Assembly (NCBI RefSeq): GCF_900116445.1
Contig: NZ_FPBH01000020.1
Span: 1-64,000, forward strand
DNA length: 64,000 nt
Direction of reading: 5' to 3'
Origin: Paraburkholderia aspalathi
GTDB taxonomy: Bacteria > Pseudomonadota > Gammaproteobacteria > Burkholderiales > Burkholderiaceae
The position numbers and the translations under genes are program-made. The notes below the pieces were generated by a model. The model was given only the letters and a program-made list of their open reading frames with translations, had not been told where the DNA came from and searched no databases. Every line of letters starts with the position of its first letter. Position 1 is the first letter of the stretch. Of this stretch, positions 9,181-18,818 are shown piece by piece.

Positions 9181-10464
9181 TTAGTTGCAGCCGCAATCGG
9201 GCATGCGGCCACGGCCTCGCGGCATGTGCGCCACGACGATCAGGCCGACCGCGCCCAACAGCAGCGTCCCCGCCGCCAGCCACAAGGCCGGTGAAAAAGA
9301 CCCCGTGTGCTCGGCGATCGGCGCGGCCACCAGCGGGCCGACGATCTGGCCGACGCCATAAGCTGCCGTCGCATAGCCCATCAGGCCGGCGGCTTCGTCG
9401 CCAAGCAGACGCCGCGCCTCACGCATCGCGAACAGGGTGATGGCCGTAAATGGCAACCCGATCAGGATGCTGCCGAGCGAGAAACCGCCCGCCGTGGGCC
9501 AGACGATGCCGAGCGCAATGCCGGCGGCTTGCAGCACATAGCAACCGGCGAGCAGCGTGCGATTGTCCCAATGCACCGGCAGGCGGGCCGCGAGCAGCGC
9601 ACCGACGATCAGGGCCGCGCCGAACATCGGCCAGAACAGATCGGGCCAGGACGAACCCGGCAGCGCATGGCGCGCGATCACCGGCAGGAACGTCGCGGTG
9701 ATGATGTAGCCGAAGCCGGGCACGCCGTAGAGCAGGATCAGCCAGAAGGCGTCAGCGCGGTGCCAGGCGTGGTTTGTAGAGGCGCGCTGACCTGCGGGCG
9801 AGGCTCGCCGAGTGGCAGTGGTTGCCGGGCCTGTGGCGCGCGTCGCGTCTCCTGGGGCGGTCCGGAACACGGGCCAAACCAGGATCGAAAGCACCGCCCC
9901 GATGAGTCCGAAACCGATCCAACCGACCGTCGCGCCATAGCCGCCCGCAGCGCTAACCAGCAGACCCGTTCCGACAATGCCCATGCCCGGGCCCGTATAG
10001 ATCACCCCTCCCCACCCATGCGCGCCGAGTTCGGCGAGGCGCCGCAAGCCCCACTGCGAGGCGAACACGAAGGTCCAGGCGCTGACCGCGCCGGCGACGA
10101 AGCGCACGACGGCCCATACCCAGAATTGGCTTGTTACGCCCATCGCCAGCGTCAGCAGGACCGTCGCGACAAGTCCCACGCGCACCATGCGAGCCGGCTC
10201 GATCCGCAGCGCCGCGCAGGTGATCGCGCCGACGAAATAGCCTGCGTAGTTGGCCGATGCGAGCCAGCCGCCGTGCTGGATGTCGATCTGCGGCTGCCCG
10301 AGGGCGCTGCCGTGAAGCATCAGCGGCAGGAGCGGCGTGAACGCAAAACGGCCGATACCGAGCGCCACAGCCAAGGTGATCATGCAGGCAAGCGCCGCGC
10401 GGCGGGCGGCGTGACGTTCGGTAGCGGTGTCTTGCGCGCTGGAAGCGAGATCGATCATGAGCAT
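9181..10464 (-). CDS. YbfB/YjiJ-family MFS transporter
   Basis: This is a 12-helix major facilitator protein of the YbfB/YjiJ family. It is recognised from the first helix (LAVALGIGRFAFTPLLPLML), the central break, and the helix containing GLMGYATAAYGVGQIVGP. It is 427 residues from the ATG at 10464; a TTG at 10506 would add 14 residues, and the choice is uncertain because neither has a strong ribosome binding site. It ends in an unusual CGCN tail. It is transcribed divergently from the LysR gene at 10578, which probably regulates it. The substrate is unknown. Confidence 0.88.
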   Translation of the reverse strand: MLMIDLASSAQDTATERHAARRAALACMITLAVALGIGRFAFTPLLPLMLHGSALGQPQIDIQHGGWLASANYAGYFVGAITCAALRIEPARMVRVGLVATVLLTLAMGVTSQFWVWAVVRFVAGAVSAWTFVFASQWGLRRLAELGAHGWGGVIYTGPGMGIVGTGLLVSAAGGYGATVGWIGFGLIGAVLSILVWPVFRTAPGDATRATGPATTATRRASPAGQRASTNHAWHRADAFWLILLYGVPGFGYIITATFLPVIARHALPGSSWPDLFWPMFGAALIVGALLAARLPVHWDNRTLLAGCYVLQAAGIALGIVWPTAGGFSLGSILIGLPFTAITLFAMREARRLLGDEAAGLMGYATAAYGVGQIVGPLVAAPIAEHTGSFSPALWLAAGTLLLGAVGLIVVAHMPRGRGRMPDCGCN

Positions 10465-10523
10465 CACGGATAGTGGAAGCGGGCCGGCCGTTGCCGGTTT
10501 GTTCAATCCATATTAGCTTGACC

Positions 10524-10537
10524 TTTCGATCACGAAA
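10524..10537. promoter_or_regulatory. Small inverted repeat in the MFS/LysR divergent promoter
   Basis: TTTCG-ATCA-CGAAA is a short dyad in the 60-110 bp gap between the divergent MFS and LysR genes. LysR regulators usually bind interrupted dyads in such gaps and control both the neighbour and themselves. Assignment as the operator is inference. Confidence 0.35.
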
Positions 10538-10577
10538 AATGAATAATTAGGATATCAACCATCGCCAGGAGAGAATC

Positions 10578-11489
10578 GTGGATCTGGCCGCCTTGACCAT
10601 TTTTCGTGCTGTGGTGCGGGAAAACGGCGTGACGCGCGCCGCTGCCAAGCTCAATCGCGTGCAATCGAACGTCACGACGCGCATCAAGCAACTCGAGGAG
10701 CAGCTGGGCACCGACCTGTTCATCCGTGACGGGCGGCGCCTTGTTCTGACCCCGGCGGGCGAGACACTGCTGCCCTACGCGGAGCGTTTGCTCGCGCTCG
10801 CCGACGAGGCGCGCCATGCCGTGCGCGAAGATCGGCCGAGTGGACGCCTGCGTTTGGGCACGATGGAAAGCGTCGCGGCAACGCGTCTGCCCGGATTGCT
10901 CGCGAGTTATCACCAGCGGTGGCCGGATGTCGCACTGGAGCTCGAAACCGGTACGACCGGCAAGCTGATTGAGCGGGTCCGCGAATTCGAAGTGGATGCA
11001 GCGCTGGTGGCGACGCCGCAGGATCCTGCCGCGCTCGGAGAATTGTTCGAGACGGTGCCGGTTTTTCGCGAAGAGTTGGTGATGCTGTCGCCGCGAGGCC
11101 ATCGGCCGATTCGCGAAGTACGGGATATTGCTTTATCGACGCTGATTGCGTTCGAGCGCGGCTGCGCTTACCGCGCGTATATCGAGAAATGGTATCTGGA
11201 GCATGGCGTGAGGCCGGCTCGCGTTCTGGAGCTCGGTTCGTATCATGCGATCGTGGCTTGTGTCGCCGCCGGCGCGGGGGTGGCCGTGGCGCCGCGATCC
11301 GTGCTCAATTTGCAAACAGATGCGAGCAATATCGCGGTTCACGAGCTTCCGGATATTGGTGTGATCGAGACACTGCTGATCTGGCGACGAGGGCATTTTT
11401 CGTCCGCGCTCAATGCGCTGCGGCAAACGCTTGTGTCGGCAGAGGATACGGTGGAGTTGCCTGCCGCTACACCGGTAGGCGTGGCTTGA
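10578..11489 (+). CDS. LysR-family transcriptional regulator
   Basis: The protein has 303 residues. The N-terminal winged helix (about 1-60) has the LysR signature, TRAAAKLNRVQSNVTTRIKQ, followed by the LysR substrate-binding domain. The start codon is GTG at 10578, supported by AGGAGAG about 6 bases upstream. It is divergent from the YbfB-family exporter, so control of that exporter, with autorepression, is the likely role. The ligand cannot be read from the sequence. Confidence 0.93.
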   Translation: MDLAALTIFRAVVRENGVTRAAAKLNRVQSNVTTRIKQLEEQLGTDLFIRDGRRLVLTPAGETLLPYAERLLALADEARHAVREDRPSGRLRLGTMESVAATRLPGLLASYHQRWPDVALELETGTTGKLIERVREFEVDAALVATPQDPAALGELFETVPVFREELVMLSPRGHRPIREVRDIALSTLIAFERGCAYRAYIEKWYLEHGVRPARVLELGSYHAIVACVAAGAGVAVAPRSVLNLQTDASNIAVHELPDIGVIETLLIWRRGHFSSALNALRQTLVSAEDTVELPAATPVGVA

Positions 11490-11601
11490 ATTTTTACTTG
11501 ATGCTTTGTCTGCGCGGCGGGGAACGCTAACCGCCAACGCTATCGGCAACGTTGATGCGCGGCAAGACACGCTACGACACGCCAAGGCCAGAAACAACTT
11601 G

Positions 11602-11642
11602 GGCCACGCGGGACGCAAAAACCACCAGCGTCCCGCATGGCC
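11602..11642 (-). terminator. Strong hairpin downstream of alaS, possible terminator
   Basis: A 15-bp stem (11602-11616 with 11628-11642; one G-U pair when read as minus-strand RNA) surrounds an 11-nt loop. It lies 14 bp past the alaS stop. No uridine run follows it on the minus strand (the only run is in the loop), so it may instead stabilise the alaS transcript end. Confidence 0.5.
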
Positions 11643-11656
11643 CAATCAAACTCGAA

Positions 11657-14281
11657 TCAGAGCTGGGCTTCGACCCAACCCTTCACACCTGCCAGTGCCG
11701 CCGGCAGATTCGCCGGTTCGGTGCCACCCGCTTGCGCCATATCCGGCCGCCCACCGCCCTTACCGCCGACTTGCTGCGCAACGAAGTTGACCAATTCACC
11801 GGCTTTGACCTTCTTGCTGGCGTCCGCCGTCACACCGGCGATCAGGCTCACCTTGCCGCCCTCGACCGAGGCCAGCACGATCGCCGCGCTCTTCAGCTTG
11901 TCCTTCAGCTTGTCGACCGTCTCACGCAGCGTTTTCACGTCCGCGCCCTCGAGCGTTGCTGCCAGCACATGCACGCCGGCCACTTCGATTGCCTGACCGG
12001 CAAGCTCGTCGCCCTGGCTCGAAGCCATCTTCGACTTCAGTGCGCTCAGTTCCTTCTCCAGCGACTTCACCTGGTCTTGCACCTGCACGATCCGCTGCGT
12101 CAGTTCCGACGGCTGCGCCTTCAACACGGCCGCTGCCGCATTGATCCGCGCGTCGAGATCCTGCACGAAACGCACAGCGTTGTCGCCCGTGATCGCTTCC
12201 ACGCGACGGATACCTGCAGCCACGCCGCCTTCCATCACGATCTTGAAGAGTCCGATGTCGCCCGTGCGATGTACGTGCGTACCGCCGCACAACTCGCGCG
12301 AGAAACCGAGGTCGAGCACGCGCACTTCGTCGCCGTACTTTTCGCCGAACAGCGCCATTGCGCCGCCCTTCACCGCTTCGTCGAACGGCATCACGCGCAC
12401 AATGCCCGGCGCGTTCGCCAGCACTTCCGCGTTGACGATCGCTTCGACCTGACGGATCTGTTCGTCAGTCATCGGCGCGTTGTGTGCGAAGTCGAAACGG
12501 GTTTTGTCCGCATCGACCAGCGAACCCTTCTGCTGCACGTGCGAACCGAGTACTTCGCGCAGCGCCTTGTGCATCAGGTGGGTGGCCGAGTGGTTGCGCT
12601 CGGTGCGGGCGCGACGCACCGCATCGATTTCCGCCTTCACGACGTCGCCGACTTTCAGCGTGCCCTGCTCGAGGGTGCCGTGATGGCCGACCACGTCCGC
12701 CTGTACCTTCAGCGTATCGGCTACCGCAAAGCGCACGCTCGCGTTAGCCAGCACACCCTGGTCGCCGACCTGACCACCCGACTCCGCGTAGAACGGCGTG
12801 TGGTCGAGCACGACGACCGCCTGCTGGCCGTTGCTCACTTCCTTGACCGACGCACCGTCGACATACAGCGCGATCACTTTCGCGTCGTCGAAGATGATTT
12901 CTTCGTAGCCGTGGAACGTGGTCTTCGCGCCCGAGTATTCGAGGCCCTGCGCCATCTTGAACTTGCCCGCCGCGCGCGCCTGTTCGCGCTGACGCGCCAT
13001 GGCTTCGTCGAAAGCGGCTTCGTCGACCGTCACTTCGCGCTCGCGGCAGACGTCTGCCGTCAGATCGAGCGGGAAGCCGTAGGTGTCGTGCAGTTTGAAT
13101 GCGAGTTCGCCGTCGAGCGTCTTGCCGCCCTTGGCTTCCAGATCGGCCAGCGCGCTTTCGAGAATCGACATGCCGTGCTCGATGGTCTCGAAGAAGCGCT
13201 CTTCTTCCTGACGCAGCACGTCGGTCACGCGTTGCTCGGCTTCCTTCAGTTCCGGATAGGCGCCGCCCATTTGCGCGACGAGGTCCGGCACCATGCGGTG
13301 GAAGAACGAACCCTTCTTGCCCAGCTTGTAGCCGTGGCGGATCGCGCGGCGCACGATACGGCGCAGCACGTAGCCGCGGCCTTCGTTGCCTGGAATCACA
13401 CCGTCGACGATCAGGAACGAGCAGGCGCGGATGTGATCGGCGATCACCTTCAGCGAGTTGTTCGTCAGATCGGTCACGCCGGTTTCGCGGCCCGCGGCCT
13501 TGATGAGCGCCTGGAACAGATCGATCTCGTAGTTGCTGTGCACGTGCTGCAGAACCGCGGCGATACGCTCGAGCCCCATGCCCGTGTCGACGCACTGTTT
13601 GGGCAGCGGTGTCATGTTGCCTTGGGCGTCGCGGCTGAATTGCATGAACACGAGATTCCAGATCTCGATGTAGCGGTCGCCGTCTTCCTCAGGCGATCCC
13701 GGCGGGCCACCCCAGATTTCCGGACCGTGGTCGTAGAAAATTTCCGAGCAAGGGCCGCACGGCCCGACGTCGGCCATCTGCCAGAAGTTGTCAGACGCGT
13801 AGCGCGCGCCTTTGTTGTCGCCGATGCGGATGATCCGCTCGACCGGCACGCCGACTTCCTTTGCCCAGATGTCGTGCGCTTCGTCGTCTTCGTGATAGAC
13901 GGTGACCCACAGCTTGTCTTTCGGCAACTGGTACACGCCGGTCAGCAATTCCCACGCGTAGTGGATCGCGTCGCGCTTGAAGTAGTCGCCGAACGAGAAG
14001 TTGCCCAGCATTTCGAAGAACGTGTGGTGACGCGCGGTGTAACCGACGTTTTCCAGATCGTTGTGCTTGCCGCCGGCGCGCACGCTGCGCTGCGCGGTTG
14101 TGGCGCGCGCATACGGACGCGATTCCGCGCCGAGGAACACATCTTTGAACTGCACCATTCCCGAATTGGTGAAGAGCAGGGTCGGGTCGTTGCCGGGCAC
14201 AAGGCTCGACGAGCGAACGATCGTATGGCCCTTCGATTCGAAGAACTTGAGGAATTTCTCGCGGATTTCGGCGGCTTTCAT
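11657..14281 (-). CDS. alaS: Alanine--tRNA ligase
   Basis: This is full-length alanyl-tRNA synthetase, 874 residues, charging tRNA-Ala in the cytosol. The N-terminus (MKAAEIREKFLKFFESKGH) and the class II aminoacylation core (FTNSGMVQFKDVFLG, TFFEMLGNFSFGDYFK) are unmistakable. The editing domain carries the zinc-binding HSATHLMH and CGGTHVHRTG segments, and the C-terminal coiled coil plus DHHA1-like region ends with GGGRPDMAQAGG. The gene stands alone on the minus strand, with a strong hairpin after it and a roughly 345-bp gap before it. No truncation or altered catalytic residue is seen. Confidence 0.98.
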   Translation of the reverse strand: MKAAEIREKFLKFFESKGHTIVRSSSLVPGNDPTLLFTNSGMVQFKDVFLGAESRPYARATTAQRSVRAGGKHNDLENVGYTARHHTFFEMLGNFSFGDYFKRDAIHYAWELLTGVYQLPKDKLWVTVYHEDDEAHDIWAKEVGVPVERIIRIGDNKGARYASDNFWQMADVGPCGPCSEIFYDHGPEIWGGPPGSPEEDGDRYIEIWNLVFMQFSRDAQGNMTPLPKQCVDTGMGLERIAAVLQHVHSNYEIDLFQALIKAAGRETGVTDLTNNSLKVIADHIRACSFLIVDGVIPGNEGRGYVLRRIVRRAIRHGYKLGKKGSFFHRMVPDLVAQMGGAYPELKEAEQRVTDVLRQEEERFFETIEHGMSILESALADLEAKGGKTLDGELAFKLHDTYGFPLDLTADVCREREVTVDEAAFDEAMARQREQARAAGKFKMAQGLEYSGAKTTFHGYEEIIFDDAKVIALYVDGASVKEVSNGQQAVVVLDHTPFYAESGGQVGDQGVLANASVRFAVADTLKVQADVVGHHGTLEQGTLKVGDVVKAEIDAVRRARTERNHSATHLMHKALREVLGSHVQQKGSLVDADKTRFDFAHNAPMTDEQIRQVEAIVNAEVLANAPGIVRVMPFDEAVKGGAMALFGEKYGDEVRVLDLGFSRELCGGTHVHRTGDIGLFKIVMEGGVAAGIRRVEAITGDNAVRFVQDLDARINAAAAVLKAQPSELTQRIVQVQDQVKSLEKELSALKSKMASSQGDELAGQAIEVAGVHVLAATLEGADVKTLRETVDKLKDKLKSAAIVLASVEGGKVSLIAGVTADASKKVKAGELVNFVAQQVGGKGGGRPDMAQAGGTEPANLPAALAGVKGWVEAQL

Positions 14282-14626
14282 AGCGTGCGGGGGACGGGTT
14301 TGCCAGTTCCCTGGCTGTTACCGGCGGCATCATGGGGATGCGCCAACTGTTTGTTTCTTAAACGACTGATTATACGGGATCGGCGCCCATGCGCGGCGGC
14401 GGGCCTGTCCCGCCTTGATCCCGATAGCCATTCGGCCAGGTTTGGCCGGGTAGCGAGTGACATGGCAAGGCGCGCCGCGCGTCCTATGCCGTTCGGCCGA
14501 CTGCGCCGGCGCGCGGGAATCGCTTAAGATTGCCCCCATCCGCGGCGCCACGCGCGCCGATTTGGCATGGGACCGGAGTAAGCGCTAAAGCGCTAACTCC
14601 GGTCGACAAAGGAGACATTGAAGAAT
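14282..14626. other. Divergent intergenic region between alaS and the CoA-transferase gene
   Basis: The 345 bp hold promoters for both divergent genes. The notable element is the 34-bp near-palindrome at 14571-14604, listed separately. I find no small gene with a supported start and no tRNA. The 3' part carries the AAAGGAG ribosome binding site for the CoA-transferase at 14608-14614. Confidence 0.6.
14571..14604 (+). promoter_or_regulatory. 34-bp near-perfect palindrome in the leader of the CoA-transferase gene
   Basis: The two 16-base arms, GACCGGAGTAAGCGCT and AGCGCTAACTCCGGTC, pair at 15 of 16 positions around a two-base centre. The single mismatch is internal. The element ends 3 bp before the AAAGGAG ribosome binding site. 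As RNA it would form a long hairpin abutting the site; as DNA it could be an operator dyad. It has no T-tail. Which of these applies cannot be decided from sequence. Confidence 0.6.
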
Positions 14627-15847
14627 ATGGGCGCTCTCAGTCATATCCGCGTGCTGGACCTCACACGCGTGCTCGCCGGCCCTTGGTGCGCGCAGACGCT
14701 CGCCGATTTCGGCGCCGACGTGATCAAGATCGAACGGCCCGAAGTCGGCGACGACACGCGCCACTGGGGGCCGCCGTACCTGAAAACGCCGGAAGGCGCC
14801 GACACACGCGAGGCCGCCTATTACCTCGCGGCCAATCGCAACAAGCGCTCGGTCACCGTCGACATCGCTTCGCCCGAAGGCCAGCGGATCATCCGCGAAC
14901 TGGCCGCGCAAAGCGACGTGGTGCTGGAGAACTACAAGGTCGGGCAGTTGAAGAAGTACGGCCTCGATTACGCGTCGCTGAAGGAAGTAAAGCCCGATCT
15001 GATCTACTGCTCGGTGACCGGCTTCGGCCAAACCGGCCCGTATGCGCAGCGCGCCGGCTACGACTTCATCGTGCAAGGCATCGGCGGCTTCATGAGCATC
15101 ACCGGCGAGCGCGACGGCCAGCCGGGCGGCGGTCCGCAAAAGGCCGGCGTCGCGATCGCCGATCTGATGACCGGCATGTATTCGACCATCGCCGTGCTCA
15201 CGGCGCTCACGCATCGCGACCGCACGGGCGAAGGCCAATACATCGACATGGCGCTGCTCGACGTGCAGGTCGCGATGCTGGCCAACATGAATTCGAATTA
15301 TCTGGCGAGCGGCCAGCCGCCCGTGCGTTGGGGCAATGCGCATCCGAACATCGTGCCCTATCAGACCTTCCAGACGAGCGACGGCTGGATCATCGTCGCG
15401 GTCGGCAACGACGGCCAGTTCCGGAAATTCGTCGAGGCGGGCGGGCGCGCCGAACTCGCCATTGACGAGCGATTCGCGACCAATCCGGCGCGCGTGCGCA
15501 ACCGCGACATCCTCGTGCCGATTCTGGCCGACATGGTGCGTCTGCAGGGCAAACAACAATGGATTGCCGCCCTGGAAGCAGCCGGTGTGCCGTGCGGACC
15601 TATCAACGATCTGGGCGAAGTGTTCGAGAACGAGCAGGTGGTGGCGCGCGGGCTGCAGGTCGATCTGCCGCATCCGTCGGGCGGCACGGTCAAACTGGTG
15701 CGCAATCCGATCAATATGAGCGGCACGCCGCCCGAAGCGCTCTCCCATCCGCCGACGCTCGGCGAGCACACCGACAGCATCCTGCGCGATGTGCTCGGCT
15801 ATGACGAGGCACGGATTGCGGCGTTGCGGGACCAGTCGGTGATTTGA
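14627..15847 (+). CDS. CaiB/BaiF-family (class III) CoA-transferase
   Basis: This is a 406-residue family III CoA-transferase, which moves CoA between acyl groups through an aspartyl-CoA intermediate. The N-terminus VLDLTRVLAGPWCAQTLADF and FGADVIKIERP are family hallmarks. The Asp in VAIADLMTGMYS is at the position of the catalytic aspartate of formyl-CoA transferase. ATG at 14627 is chosen because the family usually begins at MGALSHIRVLDL; a TTG at 14618 sits closer to the AAAGGAG and would add three residues. The substrate is unknown and the neighbours give no hint. A long hairpin lies directly upstream and may control translation. Confidence 0.92.
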   Translation: MGALSHIRVLDLTRVLAGPWCAQTLADFGADVIKIERPEVGDDTRHWGPPYLKTPEGADTREAAYYLAANRNKRSVTVDIASPEGQRIIRELAAQSDVVLENYKVGQLKKYGLDYASLKEVKPDLIYCSVTGFGQTGPYAQRAGYDFIVQGIGGFMSITGERDGQPGGGPQKAGVAIADLMTGMYSTIAVLTALTHRDRTGEGQYIDMALLDVQVAMLANMNSNYLASGQPPVRWGNAHPNIVPYQTFQTSDGWIIVAVGNDGQFRKFVEAGGRAELAIDERFATNPARVRNRDILVPILADMVRLQGKQQWIAALEAAGVPCGPINDLGEVFENEQVVARGLQVDLPHPSGGTVKLVRNPINMSGTPPEALSHPPTLGEHTDSILRDVLGYDEARIAALRDQSVI

Positions 15848-15963
15848 GGCCGGCTGCGTTGTGGGCGAGTGGTCTGGCGGTCGGCTGAGGCGGTGGCAGT
15901 TTTCAGCGGAGCTGGCGATGGTGGCCAGCTCACTCGCCGCTCGAATCTCAGCAAATCAGGCGA

Positions 15964-16524
15964 TCACCGCTGCTCGCCTAACGAAGCCAGCCAGCGCCGC
16001 CCCTCTTCCCAATCGCCGAGGCCGCTGTCGGCATTGATGTGGCCGCGCGGCCCGATGTCGATCCAGCGGCTGCCCCACGCGCTCGCACACGTCTGCGAAA
16101 ACGGCACGCCGCCGTATGGATCGTCGCTGCTCGACACGACGATGCTCGCGAACGGCAGGCGCACAAGAGGCACCGGTGCAAAGCCGCTGGCGTCCTGCGG
16201 AAAATGTGCCCCGGAGGGATCGGGCACGGCCACCAGTAATGCACCGGCCACTTTGGCCAACTGCTCAGTGCTCGCGTACTGCGACGCCCAGAAAGCGGTC
16301 GCGAGGCAGCCCAGGCTGTGCGCGGCGAACACCACCGGCGATTCGGCTGCGGCCACTGCGGCGTCGAGCGTGCGGCACCACGCGTCGCGCGTCGGATGGT
16401 CCCAGTCGGGCATCTGCCCGCGCGCGAAGGCGGGATCGAGTGCTTCCCAAAGCGTCTGCCAGTGGCCCGTGCCGGAATTCTGATAGCCTGGCAGCACAAG
16501 TACGTTTAGTTTTTGTCCGCTCAT
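15964..16524 (-). CDS. RBBP9/YdeN-family alpha/beta serine hydrolase
   Basis: This small single-domain hydrolase has 186 residues. The start is the ATG at 16524, preceded by GGGGAA; an upstream TTG would add 15 residues. The RBBP9/YdeN pattern is clear: VLVLPGYQNSGTGHWQTLWE at the N-terminus, the nucleophile elbow AAHSLG, a SSSDDPYG segment holding the acid, and RGHINADSGLGDW holding the catalytic histidine. It lies 41 bp downstream of the gamma-glutamyltransferase gene on the same strand and may be co-transcribed. The natural substrate is unknown. Confidence 0.88.
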   Translation of the reverse strand: MSGQKLNVLVLPGYQNSGTGHWQTLWEALDPAFARGQMPDWDHPTRDAWCRTLDAAVAAAESPVVFAAHSLGCLATAFWASQYASTEQLAKVAGALLVAVPDPSGAHFPQDASGFAPVPLVRLPFASIVVSSSDDPYGGVPFSQTCASAWGSRWIDIGPRGHINADSGLGDWEEGRRWLASLGEQR

Positions 16525-16565
16525 TGCGTTCCCCGTCGCAGTTCGTTTTTCAAGTTCGCTTTCAC

Positions 16566-18320
16566 TCAATGCATCACACGACCCACACCCACGCCGCGCG
16601 GATCCGCCGCCGGCTCAGGCGTCGTCCCTTCAACGCGAATCATCTGCACATCACCGTTAAACGACTGCCCTTCCAGCGGGTAGCCTCTGGCTTTTAGCTG
16701 ATCTGCCAACTCGCCCGTGATCGGATGATACGGCTCGAAATAGATCGTCTTAGGCGGCAACAACTGATGATGGAACCGCATCGCAGCCAAAGCGTCGGCA
16801 GGCGCCATGTTGAAATCGTACAGGTTAGTCATGACCTGGAAGATCGACGTCAGGATTCGCGAGCCCCCCGGCGTGCCGATCACGAGCGACACCTTGTTGT
16901 CCTTCAACAGGATGGTCGGCGTCATCGACGAAAGCGGCCGGCGTCCCGGAGCCACCGTGTTCAGATCGTCAGCCGTTGCGCCGGGCGTGCCGGCGGCAGC
17001 CGGTTTGGTGACGAAGTCGTCCATCGCGTCATTGAGCAGGAAGCCGCCGCCGTCCACCACCACGCCGGAACCGAAATCCCCGTTCAGCGTGTAGGTGTTC
17101 GACACGGCGTTACCCCACTTGTCGACCACCGAAAAATGCGTGGTTTGCGCTTTCTCCGGCATCACGTCGCCGAGGCCGCCTTTAACGGGCGTGGCGCCCG
17201 GCACTTCGTCGGGTTTCACTTCATCGGCGCGTTGCGCGAGGTAGGCGTCGCTGGTCAGTTTGTCGACCGGCACCTTGTACGAATCGGGGTCGCCAATGTA
17301 TTGCTGGCGGTCAGCGAACACGCGGTCTTCGATCTGCGCGATCAGATGGATATACGGCTCGGAGTTCAACTCAAGGCCTTCGAACGCCGGCTTCAGATCT
17401 GCCTTCATCTTCAGCATCTGGATCAGCCCGACGCCGCCCGAACTCGGCGGCGGCGCGGTCACGACCTGGTAGCCGATCAAGTCGGCGGTGAGCGGCTGAC
17501 GCCAGACAGCCTTGTATTGAACCAGGTCCGGCTTCGTGACCAGACCGTGGCCGTACATCTGCTGCGCGATCAGATCCGCGGTGCGGCCTTCGTAGAACTC
17601 ACGACCGCCGTCGCTGGCAATGCGCGAGAGGGTTTGCGCGAGTTCCGGCTGGCGATACATCACGCCCGCCTTCAGGTTCGAGAAGTAGGCGTCGAAATTG
17701 GTCTTGCCGGCGAAACTCTTCGCCGCCGCGTCGTGACGCTGCTGCAACCCCTGGTCGACCTGGAAGCCGTCGGTGGCGTAACGGATCGCGGGCGCCAGCA
17801 CCTGCTTCCATTTCAGCTTGCCGAAGCGCTGCTGCGCTTCCCACATACCCTCGACGGTGCCCGGCACGCCCACCGCGCGATGGCCGACGAGGCTCATACC
17901 CGGCACGAGGTTGCCTTTATCGTCGATGTACATATCGGGGGTCGCCTGTTGCGGCGCGCGCTCGCGGTAATCGAGAAAATACGGCTTGCCGTCCATGAAC
18001 AGGGTCATAAACCCGCCGCCGCCGATATTGCCCGCGTCCGGACAGGTCACGGCCAGCGTGAAGGCGATCGCCACCGCGGCGTCCACGGCGTTGCCGCCGG
18101 CGGCGAAGATCTGCTGGGCGGTGTCGGCGCTGTAGCGATCCGGCACGGCCACCGCCGACGCGTCCAGCACGGCCTTTGGCGGCGGCGTTTTCGCGAGCGC
18201 GGGGGCCGGCGCGACGACGCTGCCGGCGAGCGCGGCGAACACGGCCGTAGCCGTCACGATCCGTGCGAAAGACAAAGGGGCAAAAGGCGCGCGAGGCGCG
18301 TCATGTGACGGGACGGACAT
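16566..18320 (-). CDS. ggt: Gamma-glutamyltransferase
   Basis: This is a periplasmic N-terminal nucleophile hydrolase that cleaves or transfers the gamma-glutamyl group of glutathione. It has 584 residues from the ATG at 18320. An N-terminal signal peptide with a hydrophobic core precedes APAPALAK. The precursor is expected to self-cleave before the threonine in QTTHFSVVD, which becomes the nucleophile of the small subunit. GNIGGGGFM, PPPSSGGVGL and GTPGGSRI are further family motifs. Two upstream Met codons in frame are less likely starts. The following hydrolase gene is 41 bp away. Confidence 0.95.
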   Translation of the reverse strand: MSVPSHDAPRAPFAPLSFARIVTATAVFAALAGSVVAPAPALAKTPPPKAVLDASAVAVPDRYSADTAQQIFAAGGNAVDAAVAIAFTLAVTCPDAGNIGGGGFMTLFMDGKPYFLDYRERAPQQATPDMYIDDKGNLVPGMSLVGHRAVGVPGTVEGMWEAQQRFGKLKWKQVLAPAIRYATDGFQVDQGLQQRHDAAAKSFAGKTNFDAYFSNLKAGVMYRQPELAQTLSRIASDGGREFYEGRTADLIAQQMYGHGLVTKPDLVQYKAVWRQPLTADLIGYQVVTAPPPSSGGVGLIQMLKMKADLKPAFEGLELNSEPYIHLIAQIEDRVFADRQQYIGDPDSYKVPVDKLTSDAYLAQRADEVKPDEVPGATPVKGGLGDVMPEKAQTTHFSVVDKWGNAVSNTYTLNGDFGSGVVVDGGGFLLNDAMDDFVTKPAAAGTPGATADDLNTVAPGRRPLSSMTPTILLKDNKVSLVIGTPGGSRILTSIFQVMTNLYDFNMAPADALAAMRFHHQLLPPKTIYFEPYHPITGELADQLKARGYPLEGQSFNGDVQMIRVEGTTPEPAADPRGVGVGRVMH

Positions 18321-18818
18321 CCGAGAAACTCCGGGAACTAGGAGCGCCATGTTGCACGAACGAAAAGCGTCCATGCCAGGGCGGCTCAATGGGTGAGGCG
18401 GCCTGCACACCCGGCAGCACTGCGCTCGGCGCTACACGGCGGGTACAGGCAGCGCAATCCGAAACGGCTTGAACGGGGGCGCGGGTGTGCGGCGAGGCTG
18501 TCTGGCTTGCGCCGCACGGGCGCAAAGTGGCGCCGGGGGAAAAATCCGTGGGCGAACATCATGTTGCCCGTGCGCGGCGCGTGGAGAGTGCGCCGCCCGC
18601 ATCGTAAGTCGCCATGGACCGCGCAAACAAAACGTTTTACCTCCTGTTACAGCACATTAAACGCAGCTTGCAGGATCTCGTCCTGCCCCCAAAAACCGCC
18701 CGAAACCGCTCAAACGTTGGCTGCGCGCCGCACTCGCCTGCCGCGAGCGAACGCGTCAGGTAGAATTGACGGATAAGTGGGCGCATTGCGCGTCCCCGAC
18801 AGACTTTCACCTTCTCGC
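18321..18818. other. Divergent intergenic region between ggt and glnS
   Basis: Nearly 500 bp separate the two divergent genes. A TAGAAT at 18761-18766 could be the -10 box for glnS, but no good -35 box sits at the right distance. I see no other gene or strong repeat; reading frames here have poor composition and no ribosome binding sites. Confidence 0.45.

Noticed and set aside
11552..14527. A 991-codon open frame opposite alaS, and similar long antisense frames in many genes
   Set aside because: These are shadows of GC3-rich genes: Arg/His/Ala-rich low-quality protein, no ribosome binding sites, and the opposite strand encodes well-known proteins.
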